NCBI GenBank assembly: GCA_029204225.1
Contig: CM055101.1
Location: 58,889,579 to 58,953,578 of the forward strand
Source: Diphasiastrum complanatum
Taxonomy: Eukaryota > Streptophyta > Lycopodiopsida > Lycopodiales > Lycopodiaceae
Direction: 5' to 3'
Length of the DNA stretch: 64,000 bases
Under the pieces are notes generated by a model. It did no database searches. It was not told where the DNA came from and worked only from the letters and a program-made list of their open reading frames with translations. This document shows positions 47,334-58,799 of the stretch, one piece after another. Positions within the stretch are counted from its first letter, which is position 1; every line of letters starts with the position of its first letter. The translations under genes were made by a program, and so were the position numbers.

Positions 47334-47583
47334 GTGTAGGGCAGGCATCCCAAAGGAAGCCGGGAACCACGACTTAGCTTCCCAACCTTCAACTCTTGAC
47401 ATCCAAACCCACTTGATATACAAGCAGCCAACTCGCCAACTGTAGCGCAGGCATCCCAAAGGGAGCCGGGAACCACGACTTAGCTTCCCAGCCTTCAACT
47501 CTTGCCATCCAAACCCACGTGACATACAAGCAGCCAACTCGCCAACAACGATCAGACTTAACCAACATGATGTTCCGAAACAA
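47334..47583 (-). repeat. Two inverted LARD-family LTR tails
   Basis: TGTAGG-GCAGGCATCCCAAAG and TGTAGCGCAGGCATCCCAAAG mark two minus-strand LTR ends (47334 and about 47441), each with the GAACCACGACTTAGCTTCCC block. Confidence 0.85.
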
Positions 47584-48209
47584 ATGGAGCCAAAATTGCC
47601 TATAGTCTCTACATCAAAGGTGAATTCAAGTGCCGATGCAGAGCTCAAGGAGCTCACCTTGTGTGACCAAGCGAAAACTCACTTTTTTTAATGAAAGACA
47701 TCCAACAGTGACAAACCAGTTGACACGAGGTCAAATGGAGCCAACATTGCCTGCAGTTTCTACGTCAAAGGTGAATCTAAGTGCCGATGCAGAGCTCAAG
47801 GAGCTCAACCTGGACGACCAAACGAAATATCTAGAGTCCTAGGGGACTCATCCAGATGTGCGACGACAACGACATATCTGAGGCTTAAGGGAGCCGTGAG
47901 TACCTTTTTCTTTCATGCTAATAAAGTAAGCCGCATTTCTCATTGAGGAGTGAGCTTCAGTTTGATGTCTAAGTGCAGCAGCTTCACACAGGTTTTACGT
48001 AAGTGAACTAGATCCACACTTTTCATGTGCTAGGTGTAAAACACAATATCATTACTCTGCATTACAGTTGGTTTCCTTTGGCCGGTGAATCAAGCCCGTG
48101 CCCTTGTATATGTGACTAAAGTCTGGCCGGTGAATTAAGCCCGTGCCATGAGTCTTAGGTTCTAGTTTGGCCCTGATGAGGACATCAGCTTTCTCAAACG
48201 AGGGGAGGA
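47584..48209 (+). mobile_element. Internal 3' region of a second LARD subfamily
   Basis: Contains a direct repeat (about 47581-47660 and 47735-47815) sharing AAGTGCCGATGCAGAGCTCA, then GATGAGGACATCAG and a polypurine tract (AACGAGGGGAGGA) before the LTR. No coding domain. Confidence 0.6.
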
Positions 48210-49030
48210 TGTTGTAAAGCTGACTTGGGTGCACCCAGCGTGCCCTGTAAGACTCAAAGGGGTGACACTCCCTAAGGTCCCAGAGCAAGTTAGAATGTCA
48301 AGGACTGAGCCTCCGACCTGTGGTGAGCCAGTCAAGTAGTCACAAAGTCATGAGCTAGCTCTGGAGCTCGAGTCATGGCCTAGTCAGGAAAGCAGGTTGA
48401 TTCGGCCGCCGGGACGGCTCCCGGGACCCATGTCCGGGAGCCAGACTAATTCTGCCAGGCTTGCCAGGCTTAATCAGCAAAATAAAAACTAAGTCCTAAA
48501 AAGCGTGCTTTACCAGAAAGCACTATGTTTCAAACCAGAGGGGGTGCGCCGAATCACAGCAGAACTATAGGGGGAGTCCGGCAGACAGAAACTTGGGCAG
48601 CTCAACCAGCGCCAGGAATCCAGTCGCCAGGTCTCAGCTCCCTCTACCAGCACGAGCCAGGCACAATGCCCAGCACGTGTTGGTGGACCGGTCAGTTTAT
48701 GTATGAATGTAACCTCTTCCAAATCTAATAAAGTTGATCCTTGGGGATGATTACCATTTCGGTTTCGCCTCCGGGACTGGTCCAAGTGGAAGGACCCTTA
48801 CTACAACCTTTTTGCGTCGCTGGCGCCTAAGGGTCCCTGTCATCGACATGGGGCTTGCCGCTATGCCAATTGGTCAGTTTGGCGACCACTATGCCTTGGG
48901 TTTCATGTGTGGCTTGTCTTTGCCTTTGGTTACCTTTTGGGGACGGATTCTGAGTTGGCTTTCGGGTTGGTTGGGATTCCAGTTTTCTTAAGTCTGAATG
49001 GTTAAGCTTGTTACGATTCTGAGTTGGCTT
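48210..49030 (+). repeat. LTR of a second LARD subfamily
   Basis: Starts TGTTGTAAAGCTGAC after a polypurine tract. Shares with the first subfamily the GTGCTTTACCAG, GCCGAATCACA and ACTATAGGGGGAGT blocks in the same order, and has a candidate poly(A) signal AATAAAG near 48727, but is otherwise different. The right end is not fixed; inverted first-subfamily sequence follows. Confidence 0.6.
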
Positions 49031-49084
49031 TTACGTAAGTGCATGATGGATGAATGTTAGACTTAAGCGCGTGTTGGGGAAACC

Positions 49085-50861
49085 GCTCAAGTCCCAGCGC
49101 CCTTTGAAGATATCCGATCTCAACGCGAACTGTCCCTTAGCGTCCGTTCGAAATACCAAGTCTCTCATGCAAGACTCAACTTTCACAGTTCCTTCATTGA
49201 TCAGCTGCCTTACACGTAACACAAGCCAGCGTACTCATATGTTTCCTCATCATTGCTGGTCCAGAGAAAGCCTATAACAAACTTTCCTTTCCACAACAAA
49301 AACTTGTCAACTTATTAGGTCCAAAGTTCGCCAGTCTCCTCGTGTGAGTATGGCTAGGTCACCTTGAATTTGCCCCCATTTTGATCAACTTTAATTCAAA
49401 ATTTGCCCCAAGAGAGAGGTGTGTGTGATAGTTCCCCTCCACTTAATAAATCAGCTGATCGGACTTTAGAGTAGAGTTCTTCGGACAAAAAGCCTTTCCA
49501 ACACTTTGCTTCCCATCGGCTAGGATTATGGCTCGATCCAACTTGTTGCCAATCTCTGAAGAGGATCCTAGTCTTTTCCCCTTTGAGGAAAAACCCAACT
49601 GATACTGGATATCACCCATGCTCAGTGAGTTTCAGTTCCAAAGGTGGCCGTCCCAAAATGAAGACCAACTGCTATAGAAGATCTCCCCTGAAATTGCCCT
49701 TTCCAACTTTTGACTTCCTGCTTGCATCTGGTGGGCGTTGTCGCAAATGAAACTAACCCAAGAAACAGGCTAGTCATCCATCCTTTGCAAACATTGAGTC
49801 ATTTAGTTGTCGTTCACGTGCGAGTACTTGAACTGCAAATCCGCCGCACAGATTCTGGATATCGCCCATGCTCAGTGAGTTTCAGTTCCGAAGGTGGCCG
49901 TCCCAAAATGAAGACCAACTGCTCCATAGAAGATCTCCCCTGAAATGGCCCTTTCCAACTTTTGACTTCCTGCTTGCGTCTGGTGGGCGTTGTCGCAAAT
50001 AAAACTAACCCAAGAAACAGGCTAGCCATCCATCCTTTGCAAACATTGAGTCGTTTCGTTGTCGTTCACGTGTGGGTACTTGAACTTCAAATCCGCCCCA
50101 CAGATTCTGTAGTCCTCTTTGTTTGATGGTATCAGCCTTCAAAAGAAAAGGTTCCTTCTCAAGCCATCAGCTCCTTGTATCACAAGCAATCATGCAAACC
50201 AGGCAAAGCACGAGTACTAAGACTCACCACAAATACGTACAAGTAAGACACTCAGGCAGGTTTACTAACAAGTAACAAAGGCAAGGTCCCCCTTTGAGAT
50301 GGTCCTGCCAACGGACCTTTGCCTGGCCGCGCCCATACAAATCGATCACAGAATCAGCCCACATAGGACACCCCTCCAACTATCCGTGCTTTCACCATTA
50401 AGCAGCACATTGCCTCAGTCACGCCCCACCACTTTTTGGTCGATAGCCCTTATAGCTAAACGATCGGCAGCTATCCCGCACCGGCAGCTAACCACCCGTG
50501 CTTTACACCCGAATTCGAGCAGCATCTCTGTATCAATGGTTAACCCGTACAGTTCGAATATGTCGCCCCGCACCCCACAAGGTACAGACCGTGCTTTCAC
50601 CTCCCTAGGCAGCACTTTGCCTCATCCGTCCTACGTGCAGACAGCGCCAGGCCCGAACCGCGAGAACTGACCGTGCTTACACCTCAAGGGCAGCACTTTG
50701 ACTCATCAAGTCCCCCGTTCTGCCGACCACCCCGACCGTGGACGCACTCGTGCTTACACTGTGGGCAGCACCTTGCACAACAGTTGTCTTGATGAACCCC
50801 AAACCGTGGCCATTCCCGTGAGATTCGCATAGCTGACCGGCCAGTCGGCTCTGATACCACA
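49085..50861 (-). mobile_element. LARD-family internal region, inverted copy
   Basis: The reverse complement of about 25379-27000: the primer site (50859-50851, TGGTATCAG), all five hairpins (50386-50775), the 0.25-kb tandem duplication, and the downstream unique part. The 3' third and polypurine tract are missing. No coding domain. Confidence 0.85.
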
Positions 50862-52092
50862 TGTAGCGCAGGCATCCCAAAGGGAGCCGGGAACCACGAC
50901 TTAGCTTCCCAGCCTTCAACTCTTGCCATCCAAACCCACTTGACATACAAGCAGCCAACTCGCCAACAACGATCAGACTTAACCAACTTGAAGTTCCGAA
51001 AACCAACATTGAGATCCAACCTGGCGCCATGCCAGATCGGGGGTCCCGACGTGGGTGACTTCCCTCCAAGCAAGCCGCCCGACATACATCAAACTTAACC
51101 AACTCGAAGCTTCGTTACAAACGAGTAACATCCATTCCAAGCAAGCGGTCTGACTTACATCAGACTTAACCAACTGAAAGCTTCGTCACGAGCGCTGGAA
51201 GCCAACCTGGCGCCACGCCAGACTGGACAGCCATAAACAGGTAACATCCACCAAAGCAAGCCATCCAACTCAGCCGACAGGTTAGAGCCCGTTCCCCAAG
51301 AGCTTAACCCATTCACGTTCATGCAAGGAACACTCAGAATCACAAGCCGCGACAGATATGGAAACAACCAGTTCTTGGACCAAATGGTCCCGACAGCATA
51401 CCGCTGGCGCCACGGACCGAATGGTCCCGACGGCATACCGCTGGCGTCCTGGGATACGACACTCAGCTATGTGCCAAGTTAAAAATTTTGAAAGCGGCCT
51501 TACAACTGGCGCTTTTACCGAACACTGAAACCCAGAAGGTAATCAGAGTCAGTTTGAGGAAAATCCCACTTTATTGATAAATCTGAGAAAGTTACATTTC
51601 AAGTGTGTGACCGACCCTAGTCTCCGGGGCGCTAGCATGCCAAGGCGAGAGCCATGACAACATTCCAGCAAGGGAGGCTGAGACTTGGTTGGAGCTCGCC
51701 CTGAGTCGCAACCCGCACTCCCCTATAGTATTGGTGTGATTCGGCACCCCCCCCTCATACCAAGCACTCTACCCAAGCTGGTAAAGCACGTTTATCTCTC
51801 TCTATGATTTTCTCTTTCTAGAAAGTCATTTTCTCTCTCTAGATTTTATTGATCCCCAGGCTTCCTTTAATCATGCCTAGATCGTGTGAGGTGATTGCAC
51901 ATCGATCTGAGCTCTCTGGACTTCGCTAGAACCGATCAAAGATTTTCAGCCATAGGAACTTGGCGCCGGCTGGATTCTGGTCACAGTGGTGCCGGGAGTG
52001 GCGCCGGGAGCAGCAGGGGCGCTGCTGGCGCCGGGGACATAGCTAGCGCCGATGGCGCCGGAAGTAAAGCTTGTAAAGGTAGCTTTACAACA
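50862..52092 (-). repeat. LARD-family 5' LTR, inverted, full length
   Basis: Reads TGTTGTAAAGC (from 52092) to GCGCTACA (50862) on the minus strand, 1231 bp, next to its primer site. Confidence 0.9.
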
Positions 52093-52547
52093 CAAGGCGA
52101 GAGCCATGATAACATTCCAGCAAGGGAGGCTGAGACTTGGTTGGAGCTCGCCCTGAGTCGCAACCCGCACTCCCCTATAGTATTGGTGTGATTCGGCACC
52201 CCTCCTCATACCAAGCACTCTACCCAAGCTGGTAAAGCACGTTTTTCTCTCTCTAGGATTTTCTCTTTCTAGAAAGTCATTTTCTCTCTCTAAATTTTAT
52301 TGATCCCCAGGCTTCCTTTAATCATGCCTAGATCGTGTGAGGTGATTGCACATCGATCTGAGCTCTCTGGACTCCGCTAGAACCGATCAAAGGTTTTCAG
52401 CCATAGGAACGTGGATTCTGGTTAAGTGGCGCCAGGAGCGGCGCCGGCGCCGTTGGCGCTGGGAGCAGCAGGGGCACTACTGGCGAAGGGGACATAGCTG
52501 GCGCCGATGGCGCCGGAAGTAAAGCTTGTAAAGGTAGCTTTACAACA
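52093..52547 (-). repeat. LARD-family LTR, inverted 5' part
   Basis: Minus-strand LTR start at 52547 running to the CATGGCTCTCGCCTTG block at 52093, joined to the previous LTR. Confidence 0.85.
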
Positions 52548-53359
52548 CTTGGGTAGAGTGCTCGGTATGAGGGTGGTGCCGAATCACACCAATACTATAG
52601 GGGAGTGTGGGTTGCGACTCAGGGCGAGCTCCAACCAAGTCTCAGCCTCCCTTGCTGGAATGTTGTCATGGCTCTCACTGTAGCGCAGGCATCCCAAATG
52701 GAGCCGGGAACCACAACTTAGCTTCCCAGCCTTCAACTCTTGCCATCCAAACCCACTTGACATACAAGCAGCCAACTCGCCAACAACGATCAGACTTAAC
52801 CAACATGATGTTCCGAAACCAACATTGAGATCCAACCTGGCGCCATGCCAGATCGGGGGTCCCGATGTGGGTGACTTCCCTCCAAGCAAGCCGCCCGACA
52901 TACATCAAACTTAACCAACTCAAAGCTTCGTTACAAACAAGTAACATCCATTCCAAGCAAGCCGTCTGACTTACATCAGACTTAACCAACTGAAAGCTTC
53001 GTCACTAGCGCTGGAAGCCAACCTGGTGCCACGCCAGACTGGACAGCCACAAACAGGTAACTCCCGGCGCCAACGCCGTCGTCGCCGCTCCCGGTTCCAC
53101 TCTGACCAGAATCCAGCCGGCGCCAAGTTCCTATGGCTGAAAATCTTTGATCGGTTCTAGCGGAGTCCAAAGAGCTCAGATCGATGTGCAATCACCTCAC
53201 ACGATCTAGGCATGATTAAAGGAAGCCTAGAGATCAATCTGGGAAGCTAAGTCGTGGTTCCCGGCTCCCTTTGGGATGCCTGCGCTACAATTTGGATGGC
53301 AAGAGTTGAAGGCTGGGAAGCTAAGTCGTGGTTCCCGGCTCCCTTTGGAATGCCTGCGC

Positions 53360-53363
<4 letters not shown>
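52548..53363. repeat. Shuffled LARD-family LTR pieces
   Basis: Plus piece 52548-52677, minus piece 52679-53060 (starting TGTAGCGCAGGC), plus piece 53061-53239 with GGCGCC sites, and two plus-strand LTR tails (53240-53288 and 53290-53363), the last ending GCGCTACA against a GA microsatellite. Confidence 0.8.

Positions 53364-53431
<68 letters not shown>
53364..53431. repeat. (GA)n microsatellite
   Basis: About 34 GA units directly after the last LTR end. Confidence 0.95.
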
Positions 53432-53433
<2 letters not shown>

Positions 53434-53683
53434 TACAACGATTGATTTATATTGATTTTTGATGTTTGATCACAACATCTAGTTACATGAAGAGGAGAGA
53501 GACAACAAGCTCTCAAACGATACTAATAACCAAAAGACACAACATTTGGTAAAGCGAGGATAGACACAAAACCATGTTAATTTAAAACCACGTGTAGTGC
53601 CCTGGCATAATCTACTGGCACAAGTTGTTTTATTAACAAGATTGAACGTATTATTGATTTCTCTCTTCAATATCATCTCTAGA

Positions 53684-53768
53684 CCCAACGGGGTTGGCTC
53701 AGTTGGTTGGCTTGGCATCCAAAGTTTCTTTGGTCCCAGGTTCGAGCCTCCCCTTGGAAACCAAGAAG
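53684..53768 (+). mobile_element. tRNA-derived retroposon (short SINE or tRNA retropseudogene)
   Basis: An 85-bp unit with a Pol III box A (TGGCTCAGTTGG, 53695-53706) and box B (GGTTCGAGCC, 53739-53748), flanked by perfect 16-bp direct repeats CAATATCATCTCTAGA (53668-53683 and 53769-53784). Box spacing (44) is a little wider than in most tRNAs, and no cloverleaf or CCA end is evident, so it is not a functional tRNA gene. Confidence 0.75.
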
Positions 53769-53784
53769 CAATATCATCTCTAGA

Positions 53785-54588
53785 AAGAGGGGACTTAAAA
53801 CTTCAGTATTTCACTAACCATATTGAAGCCACATTGGCACATTAAAGGAGATTGTCGTGGCATGTATTTGCCCTTGTTGCCACCATGGCTTGGTGAAAGG
53901 GATCTCATATATATGCCTCTATGAACATTTCCTCTTTCACAATATTTCCAACTCGTTTCCCACACCCACAAGGGATCTAGACAATATGCCTCTCCATGAA
54001 CATTCCATAGTTCACAAGTTTACTCACCCACTTCCATGAAAATATCCTCACTTACTAGGAAAGAATGAGTTCAAATTTAGGATGAGCATGATGCCTGCAA
54101 AGCGGCCATCGATGTACTTTTTTTCTTTGTGGGCTGTAGCCTCGTGCTCTTTCTCCCATGCATCTAGCCTCGCCTGAGCTCTCCGCCTGTGCATGCACCC
54201 ACACACACCGCATCAAGCACGGACGGACACACACACACATACACACACAAAGGTACGAACAAAAGTTTCTCTTCTTCTTCTCCTCTCCAGACTCCAGTTT
54301 TCCCTTTCCTGCACGGTCTACTACCTCTCATTCTTTTCTGGCCAGCTGCCCCTGCCTCTGGACGCTCGCTCGTACACAGGTTACATGCAATGTCAAGCAC
54401 ACACACTCTCTCTCTCTCTCGCTTTCTCTCACAATCTCACACACACAATCTTCCGAGATAGAGTTCTCAGTTGATTTTGTGGAGTAAGATCACCTCGTCT
54501 CCTAGATCTTTTTAATCTTCTTGCAGCTCTTTTTAATGTTCTTGCAGCTTGCTTATGTCAGTAGCTCAAAACTTTTATCTTCTGACCG

Positions 54589-54593
<5 letters not shown>
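53785..54593. other. Upstream region of the ERF gene, no other gene
   Basis: Contains short CA (about 54225-54250) and CT (about 54405-54425) repeats. Simple-repeat frames on both strands are chance. Confidence 0.4.

Positions 54594-54630
<37 letters not shown>
54594..54630. repeat. (CT)n tract before the ERF gene
   Basis: About 18 CT units some 175 bases before the first ATG of the ERF frame. Pyrimidine tracts in this position are common in plant 5' untranslated regions, so it may be transcribed. Confidence 0.9.
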
Positions 54631-54634
<4 letters not shown>

Positions 54635-54805
54635 GCTGTGAGATGGCCGATTTGACAAGTTAAGCCGGATTCTGCAATACTGGTTAGTTTGTGAGTGTGC
54701 ATTTATCAGTGCAAAAACTGTAACGTTTTAGTTTTCATTTATCCGCCTAGAAGTTCCAGCCATTCTCACTCGAGTTCCCACTGGATCAAGCTCACGCTCT
54801 TTCCA

Positions 54806-56047
54806 ATGTCATTGCATGAACTATTGCTGAGTTGCAGTAGCATTACCCCAGCTTCTAACCGCTCATGGCCTAAAGAGGGACCCAGAATGAGTGCGATAGA
54901 AGAGAACAAGCATAACTGGAATGCGATGTCGCTCTATCATGCTCATGATCCAAATACGAGTTGCTCGTTCCTATCCGGTGGGGAAATCTTTAGGCCAGAG
55001 ATGCCTAACAATGGAGGCAGTGGCTGGTCCGAGAAGCTCCCCCAGAGTGATATTCATGCCATTGCCGATATGAACGTTCAGTTCTGCACTTTTCCATTTG
55101 AAGTGGGCTGCGAAAATTCGGGAAAAGCAAAAGATAAACCTGAAGCTCTGGACGGAATTGCAGCTGTCGTCGGTCAGCACATTTTGTTCGGCACTCCAGA
55201 GAATTCTCCGTCGTCTACTCGTTCGTGGAATGTAGAAGCATCTACGCGGGATCTGTTTGTGTTAACACCACCTCAGAATCTTCGAACGGCAACATCCTTT
55301 CATGATAGCAATCTTGTTGGATCTTCTGAGGACTACTATGCTTCTGATCAGAGGCGTTCGTCTCCAAAAAAGTTTAACATTCCAGGAGAAAGGCGCAGCA
55401 ACCTGATCCACGTAGAAAGTGGTTCAGCGAGCAATAGAGTGTTCAGAGGAGTTCGAAAGAGGCCTTGGGGAAGGTGGTCTGCAGAGATTCGGGATCGCAT
55501 TGGAAGATGTCGGCATTGGCTTGGAACTTTTGATACTCCCGAAGATGCCGCCAAGGCTTACGACGCTGCAGCTCGCAAGCTGAGGGGTGCTAAGGCTCGT
55601 ACAAATTTTTCTATACCCTCATGCACACCGCTACCTACCATGATATCATCACAAAGAGAGGAACATCGCACTAATCAGGAAGTACTAATTTCCTCAGTTG
55701 ATAAGTCAGGAACAAACACCTGCAGTGGTGCTGGATCCTTTGACAGGGAAGACGTTGGAAATTCCTTCCTTTTATCTGATCACGCCACAAAGGTAAGAAA
55801 GGAAGAAGCATTTAATACTTTAGGAAGGTCTGCTGCTACGCTTCAGCTATCCGCCACACATAGTAGCTTTTGTCAGCCTGATGTTTCAGGGGAACTTCAC
55901 ACTCGTGATCAAAAGCTCGACCTTGATCTTAATCTCCAATTTTGGACATCAGCTGTAAGTACTTCAAACAACAGTACTCCCTTTCCAAGGGTTGCACCAA
56001 GTTCTGCGCTGCCTTTTCTCTCGCCATCTTTGTCATTTCCCCGATGA
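54806..56047 (+). CDS. AP2/ERF-family transcription factor with EAR-like motif
   Basis: A nuclear DNA-binding factor of the ERF type, expected to bind GCC-box or related promoter elements. From the first in-frame ATG (54806) it has 413 residues; the frame is open upstream but without an ATG, and a second ATG at 54887 has a better context (AGAATGA). One AP2 domain at 55439-55609 (residues about 212-268): [37 protein letters not shown] and RGAKARTNF, with the Ala and Asp of AEIRD that mark ERF rather than DREB proteins. The rest is Ser-rich and low-complexity. Near the C-terminus [10 protein letters not shown] (from 55913; LDLDLNL starts at residue 371) fits the L-x-L-x-L EAR repression motif, so a repressor is likely. 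The WLGTFDT...KARTNF pattern recalls ERF group VIII. No intron is needed. It is the only intact host-like gene in the window. Stress or developmental role cannot be read from sequence. Confidence 0.9.
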   Translation: MSLHELLLSCSSITPASNRSWPKEGPRMSAIEENKHNWNAMSLYHAHDPNTSCSFLSGGEIFRPEMPNNGGSGWSEKLPQSDIHAIADMNVQFCTFPFEVGCENSGKAKDKPEALDGIAAVVGQHILFGTPENSPSSTRSWNVEASTRDLFVLTPPQNLRTATSFHDSNLVGSSEDYYASDQRRSSPKKFNIPGERRSNLIHVESGSASNRVFRGVRKRPWGRWSAEIRDRIGRCRHWLGTFDTPEDAAKAYDAAARKLRGAKARTNFSIPSCTPLPTMISSQREEHRTNQEVLISSVDKSGTNTCSGAGSFDREDVGNSFLLSDHATKVRKEEAFNTLGRSAATLQLSATHSSFCQPDVSGELHTRDQKLDLDLNLQFWTSAVSTSNNSTPFPRVAPSSALPFLSPSLSFPR

Positions 56048-56762
56048 TTAAGTTGCTACAGAGTGAAAAGGGAATACTAACAGCAACATTTTGTGACTGT
56101 ATTTCTTTGTGAGGTAAAATCGCTGACTGACCGTTTGAGTGGGAATAGTCACGGAAGTGAACCTCATACTTTGATTATGGCTTCTGTTTAGTTCAGGTTA
56201 CACACCTGCAGATATTATACAAACCTAGTTACCATAAAGAAATGTTAGTTCCACGAATATTATAGACATAATCTTGTATTTTGGAGTTACTATAAGATAA
56301 GGATTCTGTTGCGTCATATTCCAAAGAGTTGTAACGTTAATGAGAGATGACAGTACATTTATGGTTGATCGAGCTTAAATATCTGTAATCTGGATTCTTT
56401 ACATAGTGTAGCGCTGTTTGAATGTCATCTCTCCTTTACTCAAGTACTTTCCTTTAAAGGTGGGAAGGAGGGAACAATTTTTTTCGTAAAAGCTTTATTT
56501 ACAGGAGATCACGAAAGGAAGTGAATACTTGTCTTCAAGATGGTTGTGGTGTAGAAAGGTGCGCCTCAATGTCAACCTCGTTACTCAAAGCAAGCGAACT
56601 GAGTCTAGTACTCCACCTGCAACTTACAGTCACGTTTGTGGTTGATTGATTAGGGAGAGAAAGTTATCGGGAAAATTTTCTGCTATCATGCCGCAGGCCC
56701 ATTACAGCATAATCGCATCACCCTGGTACAGCTGGACATCTTACGTCATTTGATTGTCGATC
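56048..56762. other. 3' flank of the ERF gene
   Basis: Probable 3' untranslated and intergenic sequence. No canonical AATAAA was found close to the stop. No other gene. Confidence 0.4.
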
Positions 56763-56865
56763 TGAGAATCCATATGCTACTCCTTTTCCCGTAGCTTAGA
56801 GAGAATCACTTCCTGAGAATCCATATGCTACTCCTTTTTCCGTAGCTCAGAGAGAATCACTTCCT
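56763..56865. repeat. Tandem duplication, 51-52 bp unit
   Basis: Two adjoining copies of TGAGAATCCATATGCTACTC..., differing at a few positions. Confidence 0.9.
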
Positions 56866-58490
56866 GCAGATAAGTTATATCTGTAGCTTTGTCGATGACA
56901 AATCAGGTAGCTCATCAATTTTACGTTTTTTGTTCTAGAACGATTTAATTATATCATTTCGAATTCAAGCAGATCTAGCACTCGTTTCTTGTTCGGACTA
57001 TTCGTATCAGCACATACTGGCATGGCTAGTTGGCGTTGGTAACAAAATCAAACCGATCTCACAGTTGCTTTCGCCTCCTCAAGAGTTCTCATCCCTTTTC
57101 TGATAGCACACTTACAATAGGTCATGTCTATCTAAAGCGTAAACTCACGAGTCTTTCAGCTCCATAAGAAGAGAACTTTTCATGCGCAGCTTATATCTCT
57201 AAGAGCTTTTTATGAGATCGCGAGTTCCATCATGTAACATGGTTGCGAGGTCAGGTCTATCATAGTAAATCAGAGTAAGGCCTCTGCCCTTGTGGATACT
57301 CTATTGAGATAGGCGTAATACGCTTGCAAATGGCAAGCTTTCTGACGGTTTTAATGTTGTCATCTAACATTTCGATGGCATTGCTGATGGTCTAAAATTC
57401 AGCCACAGTACTGTTTGAAGACTATTTCTCAATCATTCTTGTCTAAGTTGGTTGTTATTTACGAGAATTGCTCAATGGTCCCTGTGAAGCAGTGGAACGT
57501 CAAGTGGGATACCTATAGCAAGCCTGCTCCTATGTTAAGTTTCTTCATTCAGACGAAGCCACCACCGCGATACATGTGAATTATTATCATGCGTTTCTTC
57601 AGGAGATTGTATATATACGGTAATGAGGTTTCAAATGCTTACTAAAATCTAAGTCTTAAGATACTTTGAATGAATGTGGATTGTTCACGTATAACTGTCG
57701 CAATCTCTATGAATCTATCCAAATCCTCCACACAAAATCAGAAGGCATTCTCATCATAGTATGATCTGAGGCAAATAGAGGTCCATAATACTGTTTCGAA
57801 AACACATTACTTGTTTACTAGTAAACATCATAGCTTCGTTGAACTTTGGCACCAGTACCATGCATCTCACTGCCTTTTTTTAATAGCACTTAAAATTTCT
57901 TCAATGTATTTCTCGTAGTTCCAAGCAAATTCTTATGCAGACTCAAGATTACAATACATTTCGTACTGTAAAAAAAGGGACCTGAATGCAGGAATGGTAC
58001 TATGCACAGCACATGAACCAACAACTGGAGATTACTAAGCATCCGCATATAATAAAATGAGTGCGGTAGTCTACTAGGCATATAGATAGATATTATAGAA
58101 ATACTGTGCTCACGGCCAAAACAAATTGTTTAGTATTTATATCTACGAGGCAAAGCTTTGATATGATTAGGAAGAATATACACAAGATCACAACGCAAAT
58201 TCTCCAGATGGGTTGTAAGTAATGCTTCAATTTTAAACGGTCTCCTAGCGTCGATACTAAACTCACCTGTGTGTGTGCTTGCACGAGAGACAGAGAGGAA
58301 AGGAATGGAAGTCCAACGTTCCTGTAGAGACCTTTTCCATGTGGCTCCAAGTCCCAAGTATAAAGAAAGAAAATTTATTCTGGTGATAGAGCAAATAGGA
58401 TATCATTCTAAGAACTCAATCATTACATGCTAAGATGCTCAGAATTTTATATGCATTGATCCTTGAAAGTTGTGACCTTCCATGACCATG
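56866..58490. other. No gene recognised
   Basis: Only short frames without recognisable similarity on either strand. Confidence 0.4.
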
Positions 58491-58493
58491 TTT

Positions 58494-58513
58494 GGGGGGG
58501 GGGGGGGGGGGGG
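58494..58513. repeat. Poly-G run
   Basis: About 20 G. Confidence 0.9.
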
Positions 58514-58690
58514 AGCCTAGGATCTTAGAGCCTCCCTTCCGGGAGCCGTGCTTACTCAACTTTGGCCCCAACTTAATCACAACCACACATTAATTTTTCA
58601 TTCACACAAAGTTGCCCAACGTTTTTGCCCTAGCCCATGTGATTGACACACGTTCTTTTGTCCCATAAGCATTTTGAGGTTCTAGCATAT

Positions 58691-58691
<1 letters not shown>

Positions 58692-58764
<73 letters not shown>

Positions 58765-58799
58765 TCTCTCTCTCTCTCTTTATATATATATATATATAA
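58692..58799. repeat. (CT)n and (TA)n microsatellite
   Basis: About 44 CT units with one interruption, then about nine TA units. Confidence 0.95.

Noticed and set aside
53695-53748. Functional tRNA gene
   Set aside because: Box A and B are present but no cloverleaf, anticodon arm or proper spacing could be made out, and target duplications show a retroposed copy.
54695-54805. N-terminal extension of the ERF frame
   Set aside because: The extension begins with GTG and has no ATG; the first ATG is at 54806.
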